A stretch of DNA of 64,000 bases from Valencia hispanica (GCA_963556495.2 OY747707.1:36224371-36288370), one strand, 5' to 3'. Counted from the first letter of the stretch, positions 35,384 through 48,186 are shown. The notes: a model not told the origin generated them from the letters alone. Numbers and translations: made by a program.

Positions 35384-36669
35384 CAGAGGTGTCAAAAGTA
35401 TTGACAATCATTACTCAAGTAGAAGTACTAGAGTTTAAAAACACTTCTGTAGAAGTTGAAGTATCAAGTCAAGTTTTTTACTCAAGTAATAGTAAAGAGG
35501 TACTGGATTCAAAACTACTTAAAGTATAAGAGTAAAAGTAACGTAATTTAAAAAATGACATTAAAGAATAAAGCTTAAGTAACACCTCCCCCCAAAAAAC
35601 TTTTACTTAAGGCCATAATGATTATAATGTTATTTAAAAATGTTAATACTGAAGCATTTGGGATATACTAGGTTACCTGTTCCAGCTGCATAAATGTCCA
35701 TTACAATTTATGCATTTTAGTGCAATGCAAATACATTAAAGAACCATATGTGGACTACTGAGCATTAATAAGTGTTTCATGGAATGGAAGATATACATTT
35801 TTGAACTTTGAACATATGTCTGCTTTGTCCTGGCTGGACTGTGAAGTGGTTTGCGTAATACACAGCCAGAGTGCCACACTGGAGACTGGAACTACGAGCT
35901 CCACTTCAGGCAAAGTTTTGAAATCAAGGAACATTTCTCTGATTGAAGAGATCAAAAGTCGGAAAGACTCTCTGAACCCAGCTTCATATCGTTTCAGCAG
36001 CAGAACATGTCGTAGCATACGTTCTTTTGCAAGGCTGGTTGGCACGACACCGGGCTCTTTGAAGCACGTCTTTAACCAGCCACACCGGTAACAGTCGCGT
36101 TCCAAAGCCTCCCGGTCTAAGAGGATGCTCGAATAAATTCATGGGTATCTTTTTATTATTAATTTATTGATTCAGTTACTTGTACGCCGTGCTTTGACTC
36201 CAAGCTAAAAATGTCCGCGCATCTGCACCAAATGGTCAGGGGTGTGAATTGTAATCTGTCAAAATGACAAGTAGTCTTCAGATATTCAGTCACCGATTTA
36301 AAAAAAATGGACGAATATGGAAAATATTCGGTTAACACGACTCCTATGTGCAGTGTATGCAATGGATCGCATAAAAGCAGGGTGTCAGAATGGTAGATGT
36401 TTAAAACTATTATCAAACCACAGTCAAATTCTATCCAGTTGGTGCATTTCTTGAATATTTTTTTCTGTGTGTTTTTTTTTTTTATTAAAAGACTAAATGA
36501 AACAGGAGTAATGAGGCTACTTTTAAAATGTAAGGAGTATAAAGTACAGATAATTGCATAAAAATGTGAGTAGAAGTAAAGGTAGGCCAATTGAAAATTA
36601 CTTTAGTGAAGTATAAATACCCAAAATTTCTACTTAAGTAAGGTAACAAAGTATTACTTGACACCTTTG
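35384..36669. mobile_element. hAT-type element with 8-base target duplication
   Basis: The left end CAGAGGTGTCAAAAGTA and the reverse complement of the right end (CAAAGGTGTCAAGTAATAC) form an imperfect terminal inverted repeat starting CA(G/A)AGGTG. Flanking AACATTAC (35376-35383) and GACATTAC (36670-36677) match at 7 of 8 bases, the hAT signature. Sub-terminal regions on both sides are full of ACTCAAGTA/TACTTAAGTA-type words. Length is 1286 bases, too short for a full transposase. The core carries opposing open frames (see the next entry). Confidence 0.8.
35755..36105 (-). other. Open frame of unknown nature inside the hAT element
   Basis: 116 codons on the minus strand, overlapped antisense by a 96-codon frame at 35801-36091 on the plus strand. 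The minus peptide includes CYRCGWLKTCF near its start and amphipathic stretches such as SFRLLISSIREMFLDF. It shows no transposase catalytic motif. It lies exactly in the unique core between the AGTA-rich arms, as expected for either a captured host segment or a degraded transposase part. Not recognised. Confidence 0.3.
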
Positions 36670-36677
36670 GACATTAC

Positions 36678-37935
36678 TGAATAAATTCAAAGAGGAAAGA
36701 ACAGCAGAGGCAATCATTTGGACTGGAAATCCTTCTTTTGGTTCTCATCTTTACCACCAAGGACCATCTGAAATTTTAGGAATTTGAATTTTAGGAGCTT
36801 TTGTTGCTCCAATTCCAGAGTAACCACTTCCAGGACAAACGAGGGAGAATAAAGAGCAACTAGAGTCTTTCGGACAAAAGGCCAGATCATTCCATATACA
36901 CGAGTATCTGGCTTGAGCTAGGCCCCTTGCTTTACACCTACTCCCCTTGCTTTACACCTACTCCCCAACTTGTCTCGACGACTACCTTACTGGAGACTGG
37001 CTTAATGGCAGAAGGTTGAGTTTTGGATTGCAAAACCAAGGAAAATTGCCTTAAAATTTAGCAGCAGATTAAACAAACACCAAAGGATCCTTACAACAAC
37101 ACACTTGTACTACAAATCCGTGGTGCTTGTTATTTCCCATATTTTTCCATTTTTGGTCAGTTTGTGGCAAGCTTTTTATGACTTGAAAGCAAGTAAATAC
37201 TTCGTAGCCCTGAGAACATTTTGTCAAATTTGCGAAGGAGTGATACGACCCAAAGTCAACATCAGTAGATACCACAAAGGCTGAACGTATTACAGCCAAG
37301 TTGGCCTGTTTATTGTTTAAAACCAAAGGGAAGGCAACCACAAATCTTTGATGAGTTAATTTCTAGTTTCAACTCTTCTACGGCCTCCTGAGATGGGTTA
37401 AAAAGCAAAACAGAAGTAGGGCAAGTAGGTCTGACCCCCATTCTTTGTAGATGCTTATAGCTCATTGACGGGGTGTGTGGAACGTTTGTAGATCAACAAT
37501 TGATTAGTGACCTGAAAGGGGTAAGGAGTATCTGTTTTTTAAGTCAATGAGAAACTTGAAAAACTTACAAAATTCAAGCAATTTTATGAAAAATTTATTG
37601 TTACATACCATCATCATTGAGTCAACCCAAAACTGTTAACAAGGCGACAATTTATTTGTTGAATCTGTGAATCAATCAAAATAATAAAGCAGGGGCATCC
37701 CAAATCTTATATATATTGGTTTTCTCCACTCACTTCGAAGAGCAGGAGCGAGTCGGTTCCAAAGTGAAAATGACAAAAGATTGCTGCCAGCAGCCCTATC
37801 AAAATGTACATATGGAGCGTGAGTTGTGTACAAAGACACCTTCAAGTATAGAAAGATTTAAAAAAATAAAATAGAGAAAAGCAGGCAAGCAGCATTTTAA
37901 AGGGAGAAAGTACTTGAACACGATGAGGCTGGGTT
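36678..37935. other. Non-coding stretch with a short tandem duplication
   Basis: A 20-base unit (CCCCTTGCTTTACACCTACT) is present 2.2 times at 36923-36966. No gene or known repeat otherwise. Confidence 0.4.
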
Positions 37936-38310
37936 AGGAGGTGCTGGGAGGAGGAAAGCACAGATTCTCCGCTTTGAGAGAGGAATGTTTTGACGCTGTC
38001 ACCCCATCAGCACCCGCTCCTCTCCCTTACCCCTCCTCTCCCCCGCCAATCTCACACCTGATGTGTGGGGGCTGCTGGGAGCCGCATGCCAAGATGAATA
38101 ACAACCGGCTGTTAGTCACGATAGCGCACGAACACACACGCCGCCTGTCTCTCCCCTCTCCCTCCCTCCCTCCCTGTCGTCTTCTTCCTCGCCTTCCTCT
38201 CCTTCTCCCTGACACACACAAACAGCGCTTTCCCCGTGATTTACGAACACATTGAGATTCAATTTCGCTGCTCTGTCTCTCTGTCTCTTTCACCCCACTC
38301 ACCACAGCGC
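37936..38310. other. GC-richer, pyrimidine-rich segment
   Basis: Contains CTCC-rich runs (about 38005-38045 and 38140-38210). Open frames on both strands are compositional. It may be regulatory DNA, with no specific sign. Confidence 0.25.
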
Positions 38311-39286
38311 AACACTGACATTTGGGTTGAAGGTCACACCGCACATTCCACTCTTCCACGCTGAGCTCGTGACCTGTTATCAGCATGGTCGCTGAAACCG
38401 AGGAGGTGGCAAAATGCATGAATGTGTGTTCGCATACATGCATAATAGTGTGTTTGCGCACAAGCAAACCATGACCACGGAGGATTTTTTTTTTTTGCTT
38501 GTTGTTCAATATCAGCTCCAGCTCATAGCTGCAGATACAGTCAATGTTTGCAGATTGAGACAAATGTGTGAAGAACTTTATTGATTGGGGTGTTTATTGA
38601 AATGCAACCAATGATGTTCAGAATCCAAATGCAGCCATATTATATTTCTGATAAGCTTTGCTTCATTACGTTTTCCTAAAAGCTACATTTCTCAACGTTA
38701 GACAGGAAATGAGGTCCTACATTGGTAATATCGCTCAGGAAAAGTAGGATTCGGTATTAGATGCGGCAATTATCTCAGACGAACAGCTGCCACACATGGT
38801 ACCAATTATTGGAGGTGATCGTTTTTCCAGCGTGAGAGCAATTAAAATAAGGTAAAATTAAGGTAAAATTAAGGTTAAGGTAAAATTTGAAGTATTAGAG
38901 CTGCTCGTATTCAGGATTCCTAAAAAGGGATTATAGTGAAAATTAGTGACTTATAAGCAATTAATGCCTTTGCCACCCAGGCAGACTGCAGCTAACATCT
39001 GTAAAGACCGAGCCCTGAATAAAGTGGAACAAAATATGATCACCCATTTATGTCATCAGACTTTTGTAACATTAAGTTAAAGTTAATGACAGAAATGGGT
39101 TTCAATAAGGTCACACTGATCATGACCATCATAATGGTTACTAACTCATCCTTGGGTTGGTCAGTGATAAAATTCCAGCAGTAAACTTGATGGTTGTTGC
39201 TGAATCATAACATTACAATTCTCTTTGTTTCATCTGAGTCAAACTTTGACCCAAATAAAAAACAACAACATGTTTTTATTTTCTGC
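38311..39286. other. Non-coding stretch with short tandem repeats
   Basis: GGTAAAATTAA is tandemly repeated with variants at 38851-38887. No coding signal. Confidence 0.4.
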
Positions 39287-39404
39287 TATGGACTGGCGAA
39301 CTGTCCAGGGTTTACCTCGCCTCTCGCCCCATGACAGCTGGAGATAGGCACCAGCCCCCCAGCAACGCTGCATAGGAATGATGGGTACAGAAAATGGATG
39401 GATG
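39287..39404 (+). mobile_element. 3' end of a non-LTR retrotransposon (L2-like)
   Basis: GGACTGGCGAACTGTCCAGG, ACCTCGCCTCTCGCCC, GACAGCTGGAGATAGGC and the tail AAAATGGATGGATG are the classical 3' terminal region of fish L2-like LINEs. It is truncated at the 5' side to about 118 bases, as is usual for target-primed insertion. Confidence 0.7.
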
Positions 39405-39757
39405 TTTTTATTTTATTTTTGCAGACGTACTTCATGGCTTCGCAAATACATTGTTTTGTGGCATCTGAGGTCAATACCCAAATTGCAAAAAATACCCTAA
39501 AACTCTAAAAGTGTTTCCCAAGGCACACAGTCCTGCTTGTTTTAGATGTTTCCCTGGTTTAACTCAACTGCTTCAAATGACTGCTGTTCAGCAAAAGCCT
39601 GTTAGTCAGCCATCAATTGAAATTAGGTGAACTAAAGCAGGGAAACGTCTAAAACCTGCAGGGCAGCACATTCCTTTGGTTATTTTGTTCATTTTACCAC
39701 GGCCATCCCATTGAGGGAATCACAATCACAATCACAAGCTTCGATGTATTTTCTTGG

Positions 39758-40383
39758 GTGCTGTTTACACGACAACATTGCCGTTTTTGTTTGAATACGT
39801 GGGTGAAAACGCACTCCGTTTACATGACAGGGCGTGCGATGGAAAACGATGTAGTACATATGCCCGGCCTTTAGATGGCAGTGTGCCCCGTGTATGGAGT
39901 GTTCCAAGGTTTCCCTCTCACAACCCGGAAAAGAAACAATGGCGGTCTTCTTGTAGTTCTCCTCCGCTTAAATAAAGGCATATTGATTATTTGGCACACG
40001 TACTGTATCTGTTTCCGTTGGCGATTGCATAGAAGCCTGATGATCTCTAAGTTTTGCTTACAGAGACCAAATAACTTCAGAAGCTGCATCAGCAGTAACT
40101 GCATACCTGGATCCGCCATTGTTGTTGTTTTTCTGTAGAAAGGCGGCGTGCGCAAGTGCAACATGTCCGTAGGTGGCTGGCAGTGACGTCATCGTTTTCA
40201 AAAGTCTCCGGCTTGCGTTTACATGACAACGAATCCCTCAGCGTTTTCAAAACTCTCCACTCTGGAAGCCGTTTCCCAAAAGCTGCGTTTTCGCCCCCCC
40301 CGTTTTCTCGTTGTCGTGTAAACGAGAGGCCGAATCGGAGAGAAAAACCTCAATTTAGCTGAAAAACTTCGTGTAAACAGCCC
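39758..40383. mobile_element. MITE-like element with GTTTACACG inverted ends
   Basis: The left end GTGCTGTTTACACGACAAC is matched inversely at the right (reverse complement GGGCTGTTTACACGAAG). Internal repeats of CGTTTACATGACA and CGTTTTC appear near both ends in inverted order. It is flanked by CTTGG on both sides (39753-39757 and 40384-40388), a possible 5-base remnant of the target duplication. 626 bases without a coding gene. A non-autonomous DNA transposon, likely hAT-type. Confidence 0.7.
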
Positions 40384-40384
40384 C

Positions 40385-40740
40385 TTGGATTTGATGTAAT
40401 AGACCAACATATAGTAGTATAAAGCTTTGAGGTGAAGGAATTAAATAAAAAAAGTAAAAAAAAAGGCCTAGATATATTTTCAACCCTCCTTTACTTTGAT
40501 ACCGCTAAATAAGAATCCAGCGCAACCAAACGCCTTTAGATGTTTTCTTGTTAGCAGATAAATAGCAATTAGAGTCCACCTGAGTGCAGTTTAATGACGG
40601 CATGAATCTAGCTGTTCTTTCAAGGCCTCAGAGGTTTGGTGGGAAACTTTAGTGAACAAGATGCAACATGAAGACTAGGTTGGTGAATGTGTCGACAGGA
40701 GAACTTCGTGCCCTCCACGTTTGGACTTTAGAAAGGCAAG
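40385..40740 (+). mobile_element. 5' part of a Tc1-type transposon
   Basis: CAACCCTCCTTTACTTTGATACCGCTAAATAAGAATCCAG-type sequence, then AGAGTCCACCTGAGTG and CAAGGCCTCAGAGGTTTG, are the untranslated leader of a common fish Tc1-type group. They stop shortly after the place where the transposase ATG would be (AACATGAAGACTAGG, about 40668). The rest is missing. Confidence 0.6.
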
Positions 40741-43700
40741 AAAAAAAAGGGGGTCACGACTAAACATTTAGGTTTACATGCAAAATTATATATAGGGGGG
40801 AAAAATAACCTAAGAATCACCCTGAGGAGCTTTCAGCATTATGGAAGACTCCATATACCTGACAAACACAATGTTTTTTTCCCCCTCCCCTCAGGCAGGA
40901 AGCCGCGGAGCATCAGCTGCCGAAGCACCAGACTGAGAAACGGTTTCTTCACAGCTGAGCTGTGGTGGAGCACTGCAGCTTTCCACATTATTTCCTGGGT
41001 CATCTACACATTAGACATCCACCTATCTGTTAGACTGGCAAAATACTTGGCCCCACTGCACTTCTATTGTATACATCTGGTTGGCATGTTGGACACTCCT
41101 ATAAAACTTTTTTTGTCCCCGTCTTTCTTTTCTTTTATTGTTTTTTTAGATTCCCTTATTTATTGGCTCTTTCTGTTTGTGTTCGCTGCACCTAAGCCCA
41201 ATTAGGGGACCCCGGGAATGACTTTTTTAAACAGGCTTGAGACAACACATTACATGACAGCAACCTATTTTTCAACCATATTAGTATATTTCAGCAACCT
41301 TTTGATTGCCACATTTTCTTGCCCCTTCTACTTTACACAATGTTACATTATGAGAGCAATAGAATCTTTGTAACTAAAAACAGGGGATGTGAATCTGTGA
41401 AGAAAGCTAAAAAATAAATGTTCACAAATGCTCTCAGTTTATTCTGACTGAGCTTATGTTATTTTGTTGAGAAGAATGGAAAAACATTTTGGTCTCCAGA
41501 TGTGCAAAGCTGGTAGACTTACAGCAGAAGCAGAATTGGCAAACTAAGATGTATGTTCAAGACACACAAGACATTCAGTGCAATATAAACACAGAGGCAA
41601 TAATGTTGCACACACCTCAACAAACACATAAGCACAAAACTTGTCAAGTCAAACTTTGTAGTTAGAGTTGTCTATTAGGAATCTACATCCCCTACAGTTT
41701 CTTCTTCTGCTGTCAATTGCCAAACACGGGCAGGTTTGATTTCCAGGTACTGCAGTGCGCCTAGGTTGACCAGATCTCCACCCAGCAAATGTGAGACAAA
41801 GACCATGTGAATGTGGGACAATGTGAGATTCCTATGCATCAAGATAAGGGTGTAAAATAGGTTTTAAAATGATAAATGTTCTATTCTGCCCTTTAGCTCT
41901 AAATTTATGTAACACACACACGCATACATAACCTAGCATCTATTGTCTTAAATTTATAATGTGTCTTACGTGTATATTGTTTCATCATATTTTTGCTCCT
42001 TAAATATAGTTAAATTTGTTTTATGCAAATGTACGCTATTACATTCTGGAGCTGCAACGAAAAATTATTTAGTCAATAAATCAGTCAAAATGTTACCTAA
42101 GTGGTTTATTACTCAGTGATTTTAATCCTGCTCTGCTTTCTGCAGCAGCTCCTTCTGTTCTGCATTTATGAAGATACATTTTGACTTCTTGTGTAGATAT
42201 TATTTTTTAATGAATGATAAATTAAGACAGAGAAATAGCTTTAATTAGTTAGAATTATTTATGTGTTTATGTGATTTATGTTTTTGTTTACATCAATCTT
42301 TGACCTTCATGTTGTGAGTCTAATGTATGTCACTCAGTTTAGGCCTCGTCCCCTTTGTATTACACCCCTCCTTTTATTTTGGCGTGACACCCCAAGATCA
42401 TCACTGGGCCCCATTTAGCCCTCTTTGAAAACTTCCTAGATACACCCCTGCTCAGCAGTCTTGATGAAGTATGTTTAAGGTTATATAAAGATTATTATTC
42501 AAGCATTAATATCTGTAATCATTTTTAATATGACGGACTGAATTAAACTCACTTTAGTGGTAAACACAGGGGGTTTCAAGCACACTATACTGTTATTAAT
42601 TAAAACTCTCAGGAGTCTTTGTTTCTTTCAGATTTTTTCACGTTTGTTTTGTTTGTTATGCTTCTGAAAAATCTCCCTACAGCTGAAATCTATGTTGTTC
42701 TGGTGCTGCTAAGGGGAAAAGCAAAGGACCAGTTATAAGCCGGGAGCAAGCTTGCAATGAGCACACGCATTTATTTTGACTCCAGGCCTTTGCGGAGTTG
42801 TAGTGAGAGACAGATCAATGGGGAGACGCAGATGGATGCAATACCTTTAAAAAAAAATCATAATTTTCATAAAGAGCTATATATTTACAGGGTTGTAGGA
42901 GAAGCACGTTGGGCTGACGATTTTAAGCTTTTAACCAGGACAATTTTAATTTACGTCAGATAAGTCCGCCATGTTTTCACAAATACCGCTGTTATTAACA
43001 ATGTGCGTCTCAATTTGCGGGACGTGTGAACAGTGATGAAAATGTGGGACTGTCTTTTCTTTATTTATATAAAAGGCTCAATTATCTTGTTTATTGTATT
43101 TTAATTGTGTACTTTCTTCTGGTTCCACCTTAATTTCAACAATTGTGGAACTGATAGTACCTTAGTTTAGTTGACTCTTATCAAACTAAATACCTACAGT
43201 ATGTGCCATCTGAGGTTAATTGATACGTATTAAAGTCCTATACCCACCCAGTACGGTAAGAGTACATTAAAAGAACATTATGTCAAATCATTGGTTACCA
43301 AAGTGGGTAATAAAACAATCCAAAGGTGAGTACCGATTGAAACATGGTCAGGACCAAACAGCCAATGGTTAGCACCCCGTTTATTATGGTTTGTTTTGAT
43401 TTCCACACATCATACACTGGCGTTGCATTGATCAATCTTCATTTCCTGCCAAATTTCTATTGGCAAACTCAAGTAGCACCAGCCACAGTGACACCGGATC
43501 AACACAAAATTCATAAAATGTAAGACATTTTGTTATTAGCCCCGTTTAGTTGGAAAAAAAAATCCTTTCAATGACACTGTTCAAATCTCTCTTATTGATC
43601 ATAGTATTGGAATTTTGTTTCCAGCAAGTAATAATTGTATTTTCAAATAAAATTACTAGTGATACATCCTATAATTCATTTTTCTAAAATCTTTGAATGA

Positions 43701-45565
43701 ATTGCTAAGACATTTCTCCTTACGGAGAAATGTTCACATCAACACCGTCAATTACAAGTCTCCTGGGGAAAAAACACACACAGTAAATGTATTGATGATA
43801 GCTCTACGAGCTGGCCAATCAATATCAATAACTCAACAATTACTTTATCAGTCACTGAGATTAGTGGCTTTGAAATTTTATTTCACTGTGGTGGGATTCC
43901 TGTATTCATCTGAAAGAGTTTCTATTTGCTCTAATTGTTCAGTTTTTACATCTCTACAGAGAATTGATAGTGCCCAAAACAGTAGCCATTAGTTCTTTAT
44001 ATTATGATATATTATGATATTGTCATTAATATCGAATTAAAAAGTTATACAAAGAGAGAATCAACAGTAACCTTGGTCAGAAATAACTCAGCAGGAATGG
44101 TTCTGTAAAATTTTCTGGTTAAGCCTTCCAAAGAGTCAGGCACTGAGCAGACAAAATGATTATACAAACCTAATTTGTAGGGCCTAATGCTGAAACTAGT
44201 TAACACTAATAATGTCAGTATGCAACTGTTGTGCCATTTTCCATGATGACTGGACTACAAAGATAGACCTCCTGCTGTAAGGACTAATAATCCCACAATT
44301 CAAGGCATTAAACCCACCTTTAGTTTCAACAGTCAACAGACGAGGAATGTGACATCAACCCCCCATTTAAGCAAATGCCCCCCCCCCCTTTCTTTGTTGA
44401 TAGGTCATCATTAGACTCAAATCGGAGGGATATCGGGGATGCAATCTATGGATTCAAAATATATGCACAGTCTGCTGTTGTGGAAAAAGTAACTGTATCC
44501 TGGCCAATGGAATGAGTCTTATACCTGACATGTTCGAAACTCTGTCGAAGATATCTTTGAATTACAGATTCCACCAAAGAGACAGACCCTCTCTTTTGCC
44601 GACGCTCTGCTGTCCTGCGGTGGGAGAAGATAGTTGCTTAGCCAAGCTGAGAGGACAACCTGATATTCAGAGCTAACGTGCCCTAGCTGCACCTGCCTAA
44701 CCACACACCCACGAGGCCTAGCTGCTAGCCGCAACCCTGCAGTAGCTGCTAGCCAGCTCAGCTAGTTACAGCTTGACTTTCCCTCTTTAATGTTGAGTTT
44801 TACCAGACAAAAGCTTCAACCTTCTGTGGAGATTTAAGAATTGTTCAAGTAAGGCTGTGTCTGGGCAGATATAAATAAGCTTAGGATAAACAATTTAAAG
44901 ATTGTTTGATTGGCTATGTCACTGTGTTTTTTGCTGCATTTGTAAAATTTCCTTCTTCAGATTGCTTGGTTACAAACAGGCCGTTCGGCTCACTTCCAAT
45001 CTCTTTAGTCCAAGCCTTGGTCTTTTAGCATACATAATTATACTGGACTGTGACATCAATATCAATTTACTGGTTATTCGCTCTACTTCCTTACATATTG
45101 GTACATTTTACTGTTTTTACTTTTGGTAGTTAGTTTTAATGTTCATTCTTCTTTTACTTAGTAATTTAGTTGCGTGGTACTGGCTTAGTAAGTATGTTGA
45201 TTAAAATTCTTTGACTGGAAAGTTGAATTATTTTTGTTAATAACTCTTGTATTTTGGAAAGTCGTTTGTTGATATTATATAATTATATATGTAGTAACTT
45301 GCTGTTCAAAGATTGCCACGGACTTACTCTTTCATCCATTATTGTTTAAGTACCTCAGCCTATCAGGCAGTTAGTCATAAACATTAACTGAGACATAACA
45401 AATTAGTTATTATTTCCTGACTCAATGATGGTGCCCCAAACTGGTAATTTTAGACTAAATTACAAAATTTTGTAATAATTGCCCTAAGCAATTTTTCATA
45501 GTAATTCATAGCCAAAACAAACCTATTGCTGCACAAAATAACAATGGTTTTAAAACAGTGGTTTG
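40741..45565. other. Long AT-rich intron-like stretch
   Basis: No exon is recognised. Possible repeat scraps are a CCTAGATACACCCCTG word (about 42436-42452) typical of transposon ends and a GCTAGC-rich tandem patch (about 44700-44770). An imperfect tandem ATATTATGAT lies at about 43998-44020 and a C run at 44379-44389. Frames at 42757-42963, 43693-43992 and 44902-45129 show no family resemblance and no splice context. Confidence 0.35.
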
Positions 45566-45569
45566 AAGT

Positions 45570-45850
45570 CAATGTAAAGCACTTTCTACATGGGTGTTAG
45601 AGCAGAGAACAGGGTCTGCTGTCGAGTCCCCCTGCCTCTCTAGGTGTTGACAAGATATCGGGTAGACACTGAACTCTGGATTTCTCACAATGTGTTCATC
45701 AGTGTGCGAGAACACGGTAAAAAAGCCCGGCACAAACCAAAAAAGAAACACTGTGGGAGGGAGCGTGTGAATGGTTGAATGAAAATCACGCAGTGAAGCA
45801 CTTTGTAGAGCCCAGCCAAGGTTAAAAGGCTCTATGTGCCATTTCCTTTT
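45570..45850 (+). mobile_element. SINE-like repeat copy
   Basis: A box-B-like TGTCGAGTCCCC (about 45619) heads the segment. It continues with TAGACACTGAACTC, GATTTCTCACAATGTG and a tail GTGTGAATGGTTGAATGAA, then AAGCACTTTGTAGAG. The same order of blocks occurs at 48600-48810. The tail resembles that of the SINE at 61208-61497, suggesting related SINEs sharing a 3' end. An A-box is not clear. Confidence 0.55.
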
Positions 45851-46177
45851 TCTGACAATAGAAGTCTGCCTTGTAGATGCTTGTGGCATATTACAGTGAG
45901 ATATTCTACAGGAATTCAAGCATGTATGAGCAAAAACAAGAAACAATTAAGCATGTCAGTCATATGGTCTGTCATCAAAAGCATGTGTGGATGGACTGGA
46001 GTCACCTATGACCCTGAAAGAAAGAAGGCCGCAAAAGACAAACACCTCTCAGGTTTAAGAAGTGGTTTTTATACATACAAACTGGGATTTTAGCCACAGA
46101 AGTATTTCCTTTTCAAGTACACAATTGACAAAACTACACTAACAAAACATTGGCAAATTGTTCCCCAGAAACTGAAA

Positions 46178-46350
46178 TATCCATCCGTCCGTCCATCCGT
46201 CTGTCTATCCTCCACTTACTCTGGGATCAGGTCGTGGGGGCAGCAGTCTAAACAGAGAGACCCAGACTTCCCTCTCCCCAGCCACCTGGGCCGGCTCTTC
46301 CACAGCTGAGAAACATAGTCCCTCACACTATGACCTTGTATGGTCTTGAA
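46178..46350 (-). mobile_element. 3' end of a non-LTR retrotransposon, minus orientation
   Basis: CCATCCGTCCGTCCATCCG is the complement of an ATGG-type LINE tail. It is followed by GGGATCAGGTCGTGGGGGCA, CCCAGACTTCCCTCTCCCCA and GCCACCTGGGCCGGCTCTTC. These are the complement of the 3' coding end seen in plus orientation at 60235-60675. Strong 5' truncation. Confidence 0.7.
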
Positions 46351-46416
46351 AAATCTACAATAGAAACTCTATCAGGGACATTAATCCTCTCAGTGCCTTT
46401 AGTGATTCCTTCCAAT

Positions 46417-46570
46417 TAAGCTAACACCGTCATTAAGTCCCACTAATGGCTGAAGTGTCTTGACAACTGCTGGATGGACTGCTGTCAAAATTGGTGCAAA
46501 TGTCATGCCAATCCCAAGAGGAACTGTAATCCCTGATGACCCCTGACCTTGCATCTAGTGCCATAACTGT
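46417..46570. repeat. Fragment of a common fish dispersed repeat
   Basis: The words CTGGATGGACTGCTGTCAAAATTGG, TGATGACCCCTGACC and TCTAGTGCC occur in an order typical of a widespread, unnamed fish repeat. Boundaries are approximate. Confidence 0.4.
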
Positions 46571-46989
46571 TAGGTTTTACATTTAAACAGATTTATGCCA
46601 ATTTTAAAGAATTCACTGCAAGTATTTGTAAACAAGAAAAAAATGGCCACAATATCTTTTTGCAGATTCCTAAATTTACCTGCATTAACGAGAACAAGGT
46701 AACTGTAAACATGGAGATAGGTAACGTAGTAAATCTGACTCTAGTTTAAGCTCGACTAAGAGTTTTTCCCTTAATTGATAATCCCAAACAGGAATCTGGA
46801 GTTACATATTACAGCATGTCGTTTAATGGGAATCTTTTCGTACCACAAAATCCACACATCTTGACTGTACTAACACAAACAATTGATTATCAACATTACA
46901 ACGGTTTTGCACAGCAGATAAGATGTAAGCACTGTTTGTGACTCAATGAGAACCTTTGGAGGCAGAACAGAATATGAGCTACCACATAC

Positions 46990-47640
46990 AGCGCTGTGAA
47001 ATAGCATTTGCTTCCATACAGATTTCTTCTATGGTGAATTTTGGCCCACACTTTAGGGTTTTGGCTTTTTCAATATCCTTCCACAGCAACTCTATCAAAT
47101 TTCAGTCCAGGCTTTGACTAGACCACTTTAAAACCTTTCATTAGCCATTTAGAGGTGGACTACAATGAGTGCTTTGGATTTTTGTTTTGCTGCATAACCC
47201 ACATGTGCTTGAGTGTAAAGTCAACTGATGGCCAAAGAATGACCTTTAGTATGGGTTGGTACATAGCAGTCATTCCAGGTCCTGATGGAACAAAGCAGTC
47301 CCAAACCATCACACTTCCACGTCCATGTTTAGGTGCTGGTATGAGTTCCTTTTGTCTAAAATGTTGTTTGTTTTACACCAGTTTTACCCAGACCCACACT
47401 TACCCAAAACATCCACAGAATTCTTTCTCATCAGTTTGTGCTGCTGCCTGTCTTGGCCAGAACACTCTTGGAAAATACATCTTTGATGTCAATGAATAGG
47501 TTCCTGATTAAATTTAGGTTTGACAAGAATAATGGGGTCATCAAGGTGGTTTATACTTCCCTACCATGTCAATATTCTGAAAAAAAAGTTAACACTCAGA
47601 TGATTTTGCTTCATTGCTTCATATAAGTTGGCTTGCCACA
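46990..47640 (-). mobile_element. Tc1-type transposon relic
   Basis: The left end AGCGCTGTGAAATAGCATTTGC and TACAGATTTCTTCT match the terminal repeat style of a Tc1-type subgroup distinct from the 54276 copy. Internal minus-strand remnants are TTTCAGTCCAGGCTTTGACTAGACCAC (about 47099, PDLN zone), CCAAACCATCACACTTCCAC (about 47302) and a GCCAGAACACTC zone. The whole open reading frame is destroyed. Confidence 0.6.
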
Positions 47641-47772
47641 AGTCAATTTATTTGTGCAACTAACAGGATGAAACTTCTGTGTTATTCTTTCAGGTAAGAC
47701 TCCATTTAATCTGGTTTTGACCCACCACTATTTACTTTGATATTTTGTGAAATAAAGAATAATGATGCTTGT

Positions 47773-48186
47773 AGGAATGAAATGAAAATATCGATACGCC
47801 GATATATCGTGATATTTTACGTCACAATATTGTATCGATATTCAAAAGCAATGTATCGATATTTATTTTACGTTTTAGAATTTGAATGGAACCATTAATG
47901 ATGACAGTGGCTTTTGTAGCAAAATGTTAAGTATGACCGCTAGTTGGTGGCTGTTTTCACCTTCTTCGTTCCACTGGATCAACTAGATCTAGTAATAAAA
48001 CTGAATGTGTTAAAGTATGAAACAAGTTGGAGTGTTTAGAATGCAATGGCAGTTTTTCTACCGTTAAATTCAGTTTTAAAAATCACAATATATAGTCTTA
48101 GTCACAGTATCACAATATGTCGCATCGTCCCCCCTGTATTTGGATACATATCGTATCACCAGATTCTTGCCAATACACATCCCTAG
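47773..48186. mobile_element. Non-autonomous element rich in ATATCGATA words
   Basis: The left side is AATATCGATACGCCGATATATCGTGATA. The right side is TATCGTATCACCAGATTCTTGCCAATACACATCCCTAG, the typical end of a fish non-autonomous hAT-like element. The two sides carry inverted CGATACGA-type words. No coding sequence. The left terminus is diverged. Confidence 0.55.

Noticed and set aside
38027..38563. 178-codon minus-strand frame
   Set aside because: It passes through pyrimidine/purine-biased DNA, has no splice context and no recognisable motif.
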